From positions 1 through 64,000 of the forward strand of contig CANFNV010000008.1 of the NCBI GenBank assembly GCA_947448525.1: a stretch of 64,000 bases of DNA, written 5' to 3'. The notes below the pieces were generated by a model. It was not told where the DNA came from. It made no database searches and saw only the letters and a list, made by a program, of their open reading frames with translations. The translations under genes were made by a program, and so were the position numbers. Below are positions 57,801 through 64,000 of the stretch, piece by piece. The DNA is from Flavobacteriaceae bacterium. Lineage in GTDB: Bacteria; Bacteroidota; Bacteroidia; Flavobacteriales; Flavobacteriaceae. Numbering within the stretch: position 1 is the first letter of the stretch; the number at the start of each line of letters is the position of its first letter.

Positions 57801-60736
57801 ATACTATTTGAAGTTAAATTTGAACCTGTTACAGCAGTAACTCCAGAAGGCAATACCCACTCATAAGAAGTAGCTAAATCTGAAACAGCAGCAGTTAATG
57901 TTAATGCAGTAGAGGTACCACCATATACAGTTATGTCTGTAATTGCTGCAGTAGTAGATACCGCTGGATTAGTCAATACTATGGAAGCAACAGCAGCAGG
58001 AGCAACAGCAGTTAATTTTACTAATGTTGCAGTTGATGGAGCATAACCTGTAGCAGCCCAGTTAGATGATCCACAATTAGGTGAAACACATCCATTAACT
58101 GGAGGAACGTAAGTTTCTGTATAAGTTCTATTGAATAAACCTGGTATAGAAGTACTGTTAGCAATAACATCAGCATTAACAGCATTGTTAGTTACAGAAG
58201 CACCAGCACCATTTTTAGCACTTACACCAATGTATAATGCATTTGTAGCAGCTGCTACACTTACACCTGAAAAATTAACTGAAATTGCATTTTTATCCGA
58301 TGTAATTACTGTTCCATAAGGTAAGAATGGGTTAAGTGTATTACCACTTACAATTTCTTGTTTAGCAGTAGAAACTGTGATAGTTGTAGTAACACCATTA
58401 ACTAAAACATCTGCATATTTATTATAAGTTACTGTCCATTTGTGCGCACCAGCTGAAGTATTTCCAACACCACCATTTCCTGAGAAAGGATAAGCATAAT
58501 ATACTTTAGTTGTAGTAACTGGTGTTCCAGAAGTTACAACATTTACACCAGCAGGCAAACTCCATACATAAGAAGCAGCTGTAGCTGAAGGAGTAGCAGT
58601 AAGAGTTAATGCAGTAGTTGTTCCAGCATATTTATTAAAATTAGTAACAGCTGTTGTAGCACTTCCTTCTGTAACTGTAACAGCAGCAGGAGCAGCAGGT
58701 AAAGCAGTAGTGATTGCTATTTCTTTAGCAGTTCCAAAGCAACCAGAAGCATTTTTAGCTTTAACAGAAATTGTTCCAACTGTTCCAACGAAATCAGGAG
58801 TTACACCATTAAAGTTAACTGTAATTGTATTATCAGTAGCAGTACCGCCAGAAACCTTGTTTACACCATTTGGAAAAGACCAAACGTAAGATAAACTAGA
58901 ATCTGTTAAAGCAGGAACAGTAAATGTAAAAGAAGTAGTGGTGCCAACATATTGAGCAGCAGCAAAAGCATCTACATTAGTTGTATTAGCGCCATTAGTT
59001 GTATCATAAATACCTGCAAAAGTTGCAGTTGGTGTAGCATTAACCGTAACCGTTATAGCAGATTTTAAACTTTCGTTACCATCAGCATCTAATTGAGATA
59101 CCCAAAAATATTGAGTTCCTGCATCAGTTGTAGCAGGAACAACATCTCCAAAAAGTTCCGTTTGAACTCCATCTACAGAAGCAGCTGTATACCATTTTAA
59201 AGAAACTCCTGTTGAAGTCATAGTAGCCGTTAATGGAGAAGCAATCGCTCCTTGACATAAATTTACGTTAGCAACAACTGGTTGTGTTCCAGTAACTGCA
59301 ATAGTAACATAAGGCGTTATCATAGAGTCTGTAAAATCAGCTCCTGTTGAAGCAGTTGCCCCCGGTCTGTAATCTAAACCAGAATAATCAGATAAAGTTG
59401 TGTTGTAAGGCAAAGCCAAAATATTATCACTAGAAGGAATAAAAGAATTTCCTTTTTGTATCATTTTAGCGCCTAAATCAAAAGTTGTACCAGAAGCAAT
59501 TCCTAACAAAGCAGCAGTTGTTGCAGAAGCAGTTACAGTTTTTGGATTGATACAAGCAGGGTTAGATGTAATATCAGCAGCTCTTAATCCAGCAAAAATA
59601 TTATTATTTAATACTAGTTTACCAGCAATATATTTTCCTCTTGTAGAATCATCTGTTAAATCAGCATAATTTTTATTCCAATCTAAAAATACAGTATTAA
59701 TTACTTTTAATTCGGTTCTTCTTCTTAAACGCAATGCTCTTGCATATCCGGAAGCTATCGTAGCGCTTCTTTTGTTTGGTCCTATCATCGTACAGTTAGA
59801 GAAGATAGCAGAAGTATTAGTTGTTCCTGAAATAGGTTCAACATCATTAGGGTTGTTGTCCGATTCAAAACCTTCAGAAGTAGAAATAGCAGGGTTATCA
59901 GCAATTTGTGGGTCTCTAATACACAATGCATACTGAACAGTTCCAGCATATCCGTTATCGGTATCTAAATCATCATCTAAACCTCTATAAGCTACTAAGT
60001 GTTTACAGTTTACTGATCCACCAAACCACTCAAAAGAGTCATCCCCGGAGAAAGAAACTTGCACATAATCAATAGTTGTTCCAGATCCAACAGCACCAAA
60101 AGTTAATCCATTGATTTCATTGTTTGGAGAAAATACAAATCCACCAAATTCAATACGTACATACTTTAAAATACCTGAATTATCATTAGTATCTACAGCA
60201 GATCCGCCACCATATTCAGTCAAAGAGTTAGCAGGTAAACCTTCAATGTTGTTTAAACCACTAGTTTGGTTGAATTTATCTTTTCCTAAAAGAATAATTC
60301 CTCCCCAATCTCCAGCAGATCTAGAACCAGCAGCGTAGTTAGAGGTAAACACAATAGGATTTGTTGCAGTACCAACAGCGTTAATTTTTGCACCTTTAGT
60401 AATTACTAAAGCAGTACCCGTGTTAGAATAAATACCTTTAACAACAACACCTGGTTGAACTATTAAAGTAGCGTTGTTGGTAACATAAATAGTTCCAGAC
60501 AACTTGTAAGTTGTTCCAGTTGTCCATGTTGTGTTACTTGTAATGTTTGCTGATACAGTTACTACATTAGCAGCATCTGTATAAGCTTCAGCGTTTGGAT
60601 TCCAATTCGTCCAAGAATTGGTCCACATAGCAGCAGGAGCAGGAGCGAAAGCACCGCGGTATGCTACTGGATCAAGTTGTGCATTAGCAAATTGGAAACC
60701 AAATGCCAATAAAACTAATAAATAAAATTTTTTCAT
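54809..60736 (-). CDS. Giant T9SS surface protein: beta-helix-like head and ten Ig-like repeats
   Basis: 1975 residues. Signal peptide to about residue 19 (GFQFANAQ). Residues 60-470 are a right-handed beta-helix-like head with GTIYVTNNATLIVQPGVVVKG, DWGGIILLGKDKFN and SFSGDDSFEWFGGSVN, a pattern common in secreted Bacteroidota proteins. From about residue 600 to 1800 come repeated immunoglobulin/PKD-like units of roughly 100 residues; each carries a motif SYxWxLPxGV (ten clear copies and one degenerate) followed by ITVKLA..GVTSLSFKVKAVN. A type A sorting domain closes the protein (VEIYPNPANDIFNVNF ... VKKIIKN). It is Ala/Thr/Ser/Val-rich. The likely role is adhesion or a surface stalk. A -7 box is at 60768-60775. 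Confidence 0.9.
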   Translation of the reverse strand: MKKFYLLVLLAFGFQFANAQLDPVAYRGAFAPAPAAMWTNSWTNWNPNAEAYTDAANVVTVSANITSNTTWTTGTTYKLSGTIYVTNNATLIVQPGVVVKGIYSNTGTALVITKGAKINAVGTATNPIVFTSNYAAGSRSAGDWGGIILLGKDKFNQTSGLNNIEGLPANSLTEYGGGSAVDTNDNSGILKYVRIEFGGFVFSPNNEINGLTFGAVGSGTTIDYVQVSFSGDDSFEWFGGSVNCKHLVAYRGLDDDLDTDNGYAGTVQYALCIRDPQIADNPAISTSEGFESDNNPNDVEPISGTTNTSAIFSNCTMIGPNKRSATIASGYARALRLRRRTELKVINTVFLDWNKNYADLTDDSTRGKYIAGKLVLNNNIFAGLRAADITSNPACINPKTVTASATTAALLGIASGTTFDLGAKMIQKGNSFIPSSDNILALPYNTTLSDYSGLDYRPGATASTGADFTDSMITPYVTIAVTGTQPVVANVNLCQGAIASPLTATMTSTGVSLKWYTAASVDGVQTELFGDVVPATTDAGTQYFWVSQLDADGNESLKSAITVTVNATPTATFAGIYDTTNGANTTNVDAFAAAQYVGTTTSFTFTVPALTDSSLSYVWSFPNGVNKVSGGTATDNTITVNFNGVTPDFVGTVGTISVKAKNASGCFGTAKEIAITTALPAAPAAVTVTEGSATTAVTNFNKYAGTTTALTLTATPSATAASYVWSLPAGVNVVTSGTPVTTTKVYYAYPFSGNGGVGNTSAGAHKWTVTYNKYADVLVNGVTTTITVSTAKQEIVSGNTLNPFLPYGTVITSDKNAISVNFSGVSVAAATNALYIGVSAKNGAGASVTNNAVNADVIANSTSIPGLFNRTYTETYVPPVNGCVSPNCGSSNWAATGYAPSTATLVKLTAVAPAAVASIVLTNPAVSTTAAITDITVYGGTSTALTLTAAVSDLATSYEWVLPSGVTAVTGSNLTSNSIQVNLSSISAGTTSLNIGVKAINVYGTSTTKLLNLTATVPAAVASLVLTNPAASSTAAITDITVYGGTSTALTLTAAASDLATSYEWVLPAGVTAVSTNLNSNSIQVNFSSIPAGTTSLNIGVKAKNFVGSSSTKLLNVTATVPVAPDSLVLTNPAAATPTTPITDIALYKGTDTALTLTAAASDLATSYEWALPSGVTALSTDLTSRIIEVKFAAITSTSIYIGVKAKNFVGSSSTDNSSLDPATTSTAKLLKLFTTAPVAVAVKPATLKLTDVAVSSTTAITNVSSYAGTNKVLTLTAAASANAASYIWTLPLGVTQLSGTTSNVITVKLADVASTVTSLLFSVKATNSLGTSLATTLTATISAPAVPAAIKMTNAALTGTAATTAITNASIYVGTQTPLTLTATASPYATSYTWTLPDGVTQLSGNNTNVITVKLAGVQAGVTSLSFNVKAVNNLSSSTDKTLAVTNAVPSLPASLVLTNPALSGTAATTAITNPSIYVGTDTTLKLTAAVATNATSYAWTLPDGVTQLSGNNTNVITVKLANVSGVTSLSFKVKAVNGVGSSNDKVLATTVAAPATPASLVLSTTTSTTAITNVTNYLGTSTNLKLTAAATTNATSYSWTLPDGVTQLSGGNTNVITVQLANVLSGVTALSFKVKAANGVGSSTDKVLATTAAAPAAPATLVLTNPALSGTAATTAITDISVYGRTATSLKLTAAVAANATSYLWELPNGVSSADVNSSNVSTSNVIFVNFAEVPNATTSLNIGVKAVNYVGMSSTVNTGLSSTAKLLKLTAALPTVVATVGGATAVCPNTSVTYTITAPKGATSYSITGPIGSDVSSPSSPDNTTTTLVTSDLTFTVKYPSNFATVAIKKIVIASINFVGSSTTTKSITLTAATGCTAKLVEENVTNNFNNVEIYPNPANDIFNVNFDTEVPSNVNMQIYSINGILVSERNFSLEAGRNNISENVSSYSNGIYFVKFTNSSNEVIVKKIIKN
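55390..58030. repeat. Coding tandem repeats of about 300 bp in the giant T9SS gene
   Basis: Within the giant gene, units of roughly 300 bp recur eight to nine times and are closely similar at DNA level, for example the stretches around 55.8, 56.1 and 56.4 kb and around 57.2, 57.5 and 57.9 kb. Two subgroups are visible: one encoding SYEWxLPxGVTAx, the other SYxWTLPDGVTQLSG. Such arrays can change copy number by recombination. Confidence 0.85.
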
Positions 60737-60767
60737 TTTTAAAATGATTTTAAGAGTTAAACTGGTT

Positions 60768-60775
60768 CAAAATTA
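60768..60775 (-). promoter_or_regulatory. -7 box of the giant T9SS gene
   Basis: Minus-strand TAATTTTG, exact TAnnTTTG, 32 bases before the ATG at 60736. No -33 element at the right distance. Confidence 0.4.
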
Positions 60776-60928
60776 TACTCAAAAGATCAGAAAGGAGTAA
60801 AATAAAAATTATCAAAATGTTAAATAAAATGACCTAAATTTAACTTTAACGAAGTAGAATGTTAACTTAATATTAAATGAAGGTTAGGGGAACTAAAAAT
60901 AGTCGCTTTTAGTGAGCGAGAAGCAAAT

Positions 60929-61726
60929 TTATTTCTTAACAATTATTTTCTTAAAAGAATCAAAAGAATCAATTTTTGATTTTATAAAATAAATACCGTC
61001 TGAAAGATTGGTAACAGGGATTTTAATTTCCTTCGATTTTGATGTGGAATAGGTTTTATTAAAAACCATTTGATAAGCAGCATTGTATAATGTAATTTCA
61101 ATTTCTGGAGAAGATATGCCATTGGGAACAAGAATTAATTGATCTTGAACTGGATTGGGATATATTATTAAATCATAAGAAGTAATATGATTTTGAGCAC
61201 TCTCTAAATTGGAAAAAGTAATACTCACATTTCCACGATTTCCCCCGTCTCCATGACCCGTTAATGCATAATTATCCTGAAAATAGGAATAAGCCCATAT
61301 AAGATCTAGAGTTGTTAAAGCATTAGTGAAATTAAAGTCGGTGTTGTCTGAGGAAACAAAGTCTCTATTGGCCTTAATAGTTCTTATAGAATTAGCTACC
61401 GTGTTTTCTGTTAAAGTCCAATTGTTAAGAGCATCCGCTTGTGGAGTAGATCGATGCTGAATATAACAATCGGTGAGATTGGTAGCCGAGGTCATCACCA
61501 CACAATCAACATCAATTGTTTGTGTTCCCATTGTAGCTGAATTAAAACCCAAAGCGAACCATCGGTCTGACGGTCCGCTTAAAGTTAAATATGCTTTAGA
61601 ATTAGAAGTGTCCAAATCGACTTGAAAACTCATATTAGAGTCAATCACTATCAACCCCGAAAATTTTATCTGAGCGTGAAAAGAACAAGTAAAAATAAGA
61701 AAACCAAAAATTAGTATTCTTTTCAT
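60929..61726 (-). CDS. DOMON-like secreted protein with T9SS sorting domain
   Basis: 265 residues. Signal peptide to FHAQ near residue 19. Residues 22-175 follow the DOMON pattern: a strand with YLTLSGPSDRWFALGFNSATMG, then DVDCVVMTSATNLTDCYIQHRSTP, and the closing IWAYSYFQDNYALTGHGDGGNRGNVSI segment. DOMON domains are beta-sandwiches that bind haem or sugars in secreted redox proteins. The final 80 residues are a type A sorting domain (IIYPNPVQDQLILVP ... FKKIIVKK). It starts 9 bp after the TonB-dependent receptor stop, so they are co-transcribed. Ligand is unknown; there is no Cys/Met haem-ligand pair I can confirm by eye. Confidence 0.8.
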   Translation of the reverse strand: MKRILIFGFLIFTCSFHAQIKFSGLIVIDSNMSFQVDLDTSNSKAYLTLSGPSDRWFALGFNSATMGTQTIDVDCVVMTSATNLTDCYIQHRSTPQADALNNWTLTENTVANSIRTIKANRDFVSSDNTDFNFTNALTTLDLIWAYSYFQDNYALTGHGDGGNRGNVSITFSNLESAQNHITSYDLIIYPNPVQDQLILVPNGISSPEIEITLYNAAYQMVFNKTYSTSKSKEIKIPVTNLSDGIYFIKSKIDSFDSFKKIIVKK

Positions 61727-61735
61727 TTGGTATTG

Positions 61736-64000
61736 CTAGAAATTATAAGTAGCCGACAATGAAAATGTTCTACCGAATTTAGTTATCCAAATGGCATCAT
61801 CCACACCCGCTTTGTAACCATTGTTGTTATGGCCATCACCTGTGAAAACCAAATTGGTCAAACTAGTTATTGCAGTATCATTATTATAGGCATTTGGTGT
61901 ATTGTTTTGATAAAAAATCAAATCTTGAGCCAATACATTCTGAATGTTTAATTTAACTTCAAATTTGTTTTTCTGGAATGATTTAGAAATTTGCATATCA
62001 ACAAACGTTCTCGCTTTTTCCCATATAGTAGGATAACTGTCATTACCACTAATAGCAATTCTGTTTCCTACTCTATTGATGTTTGTAGATACTGCCCAAC
62101 CATTATCTTTATTCATATATTGAAGTCCCGCATTAAAAACATAAGGCGATTGCCCTTGCATAGGTCGAGATTTTTCCTTTTCATTAAAACTGGAAATATC
62201 TACTTTCGATTTAATGATGGCAATATTAGAAAACAAAGTTAAATCATCTAAAAAGGCAGCCCCTTCATATTTAAATAGTGAACTTAAAAGGGATCTGAAT
62301 TCAAACTCTACTCCGCTATTTTCGGCACGATCTGCATTATAATATGATAGATTTTTATTAGGTGTATATTTTAATTCTATAGGATTAGTAAAGTTTTTTC
62401 TGAAATAAGAAAAAGAAAACAATTGTCCTTTACCTGGATAAATTTCATATCGCAAATCCAGATTTTGAATTTGTGCAATTTTTAAATCAATATTTCCTTG
62501 TGTTAAAAATTGGGTGGTAAAATCATAAAAAGCAAAAGGCGCCAACTCTCTAAACTCGGGTCTATTTAGTGTTTTAGAATAACTAAATCGGATGTTCTGT
62601 TCTTTATTGATTGCAAAAATCAAATTGGCAGAAGGCAATATATCTTGTTGTTTATTAGTTATTGTAATGTATTTACCAATAATATCATCATAAGTATTTA
62701 ATGTTTGGGAATAATCTTCTAAGCGGACACCCCATACTAATCTAAATTTATTGTATCGATTATCCATCATAGCATAAGCGGCATTTAATTTGGAATTAGC
62801 ATCATAATGTGCTGTTTCTTTGGTTGTTTCTTTAATTGTCAAACCAGTATTACTCATGTTTGCAGTTGAAAAAATACTGGAATCAGGCAAAAATTGAATT
62901 GAAGGATTATAGTTATTATCGTATGGAATATAATATAAGGTTCTTGAATAAAAAGTTCTACTTCTATTTTGAATAGAGGCACCTATTTTAAGTTCATTAA
63001 TAGAATTTTCTCCAATATTAAATTTTTTAGACAAATCAATTTTACCGCCTTTATTGGTTTCTTTATTTTCAGAAAAAAACATTACACCGGCATTTTCATC
63101 GCCACCTATACCAAAATTAGCCCTAGGATGGTTATAAATTTGTATAGGATCCGATGGATCCAGACTAGTTGTATATGAATTTATTCTTCTGTTAGGAATA
63201 GCACGTGAAATGTCGCTGTAATTAACATTCCATAATACTTTAATTTTAGGTTTGGTAAAATAATGATCCCCATTAAGCTGTCCTGAATAAATTCTATTAC
63301 TAGTAAACCATCTTACGTTTTTAGTTATTAATTTCAAATCAGCAAAATCTGGGTTTCCAGACCTTTCCACCACTAAATCGGTCGAATTTAAACTTAATAT
63401 ATTTTTGAATGTAATAGAGTTATTTTCATTAAATTTTAATGATAAATTTCCAATTGCCCCAGTTAATACTTGTTGATTGTAATTATTATCATGATACATA
63501 CCTTTTATTTCTCCGGGAACATCTATACCGTTTCTAGTTACTTCATTAAAGTTGTTTGTAATATTGTGAGATAACGAAAATAACATACCTAATTTCTTAT
63601 TTCCAAAATCATAATGTTTACCAATGGAATATTGAAAAGAAGTGTTGGGTTTAAACTTAGAATCTTTAATTTCCCAATCACTTTGAAAACTTTTTGCAAT
63701 TTGAACATTTTCATCACTGGTATTTGATTGCATTACAGCAGTACTAGGTATTATACTTGGCAAAGCTCTGGTGCCGTTATCATACCCCAACCAATCGGTA
63801 CTACTACCTTTATACGTTCTAGAATCTTTGAAAGTAGTTATGGTGTTGTACCCTGAACCGACAGTTACCGATTGAAAATCTTTGTCTGGAACCGATTTTG
63901 TATTAATTTGAACCACTCCACCTGCAAATTCACCCGGAAGATCAGGAGAAGCAGTTTTAGTAATCATGATATTGTCCAACATATTGGAAGGAAATATATC
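61736..64000 (-). CDS. TonB-dependent receptor, 5' part outside the window
   Basis: Partial gene; the frame stays open to the right edge at 64000. 754 residues are visible, beginning in the plug domain with NMLDNIMITKTASPDLPGEFAGGVVQINTKSVP, which is the end of a typical plug. The rest is a 22-strand-type barrel, including FRLVWGVRLEDYSQTLNTYDD, LPSANLIFAINKEQNIRFSYSKTLNRPEFRELAPFAFYDF (all usual for this receptor class) and the terminal aromatic strand FSLSATYNF. Such receptors import substrates using TonB energy. The adjacent DOMON and giant T9SS genes suggest one surface uptake or attachment locus; the ligand is not readable. The N-terminal carboxypeptidase-like domain, if any, is outside. 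Confidence 0.93.
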   Translation of the reverse strand, partial: DIFPSNMLDNIMITKTASPDLPGEFAGGVVQINTKSVPDKDFQSVTVGSGYNTITTFKDSRTYKGSSTDWLGYDNGTRALPSIIPSTAVMQSNTSDENVQIAKSFQSDWEIKDSKFKPNTSFQYSIGKHYDFGNKKLGMLFSLSHNITNNFNEVTRNGIDVPGEIKGMYHDNNYNQQVLTGAIGNLSLKFNENNSITFKNILSLNSTDLVVERSGNPDFADLKLITKNVRWFTSNRIYSGQLNGDHYFTKPKIKVLWNVNYSDISRAIPNRRINSYTTSLDPSDPIQIYNHPRANFGIGGDENAGVMFFSENKETNKGGKIDLSKKFNIGENSINELKIGASIQNRSRTFYSRTLYYIPYDNNYNPSIQFLPDSSIFSTANMSNTGLTIKETTKETAHYDANSKLNAAYAMMDNRYNKFRLVWGVRLEDYSQTLNTYDDIIGKYITITNKQQDILPSANLIFAINKEQNIRFSYSKTLNRPEFRELAPFAFYDFTTQFLTQGNIDLKIAQIQNLDLRYEIYPGKGQLFSFSYFRKNFTNPIELKYTPNKNLSYYNADRAENSGVEFEFRSLLSSLFKYEGAAFLDDLTLFSNIAIIKSKVDISSFNEKEKSRPMQGQSPYVFNAGLQYMNKDNGWAVSTNINRVGNRIAISGNDSYPTIWEKARTFVDMQISKSFQKNKFEVKLNIQNVLAQDLIFYQNNTPNAYNNDTAITSLTNLVFTGDGHNNNGYKAGVDDAIWITKFGRTFSLSATYNF

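Noticed and set aside
54809..60736. Mobile element or transposon suggested by the internal repeats
   Set aside because: Repeats are in frame, encode Ig-like domains, and there is no transposase, target duplication or terminal inverted repeat.

Overview
The window is AT-rich chromosomal DNA from a Bacteroidota member, almost certainly family Flavobacteriaceae and close to Flavobacterium. Reasons: four secreted proteins end in type A sorting domains of the type IX secretion system (T9SS); there is a RemB-like gliding protein and a SusC-like/TonB-dependent receptor; many genes are preceded by the Bacteroidota -7 box TAnnTTTG (with a -33 TTG/TTTG in the best cases); Shine-Dalgarno sequences are scarce; and gene orders such as CBS-nadK-DUF6089-uppS-bamA-ompH-ompH-murI and tig-clpP-clpX are typical of that family. 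I see no transposase, integrase, prophage, CRISPR array or rRNA gene, so this looks like core chromosome with a few accessory surface genes.

Layout. 0-9 kb: a low-complexity lipoprotein, a DUF1508-like protein, an outer-membrane-like protein, a tRNA-Gly/tRNA-Leu pair separated by a 66-bp tandem repeat that copies the tRNA-Leu 5' end, mutS, a DUF1573 protein, a SpoU methyltransferase, a FolK-deoxynucleoside kinase fusion and sppA. 9-15 kb: AsmA-like protein, MscS channel, NTF2-like protein, RluB-like pseudouridine synthase, murI. 15-22.6 kb: envelope biogenesis block (two OmpH/Skp chaperones, BamA, UppS, DUF6089, NAD kinase, CBS protein) on the minus strand. 22.7-28.2 kb: pdxJ, hydrolase, small membrane protein, then tig, clpP and clpX on the plus strand. 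28.2-36.1 kb: a T9SS metalloprotease, ribF, bioB, and a tight minus-strand trio (metallophosphoesterase, glycosyltransferase, GH1 glucosidase). 36.4-46.5 kb: LamG/T9SS protein, a membrane-spanning Kelch protein with a cytoplasmic winged-helix-like tail, GH3-family protein, DUF2797, tsaB, an adaptor/TolC efflux pair, DUF4403 lipoprotein. 46.5-51.7 kb: cytochrome oxidase assembly and subunit genes (cyoE, two cox3, cox4, SCO-like, SCO, DUF420, small membrane protein). 51.7-64 kb: RemB, deoC, then a surface locus with a 1975-residue T9SS repeat protein, a DOMON/T9SS protein and a TonB-dependent receptor that runs off the right edge.

Several start codons could be settled by promoter position: cyoE and ribF appear to start at TTG and bamA at GTG. 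A recurring small-scale pattern is four-copy 7- or 8-bp repeats at gene starts (leaders of nadK and the GH3-family gene, and just inside the start of a small oxidase-linked membrane protein), with a related repeat forming a large hairpin directly before clpX. The most novel-looking protein is the Kelch-TM-winged-helix candidate one-component regulator at 37697-39061. All functional calls are from reading the sequence; no database search was run.
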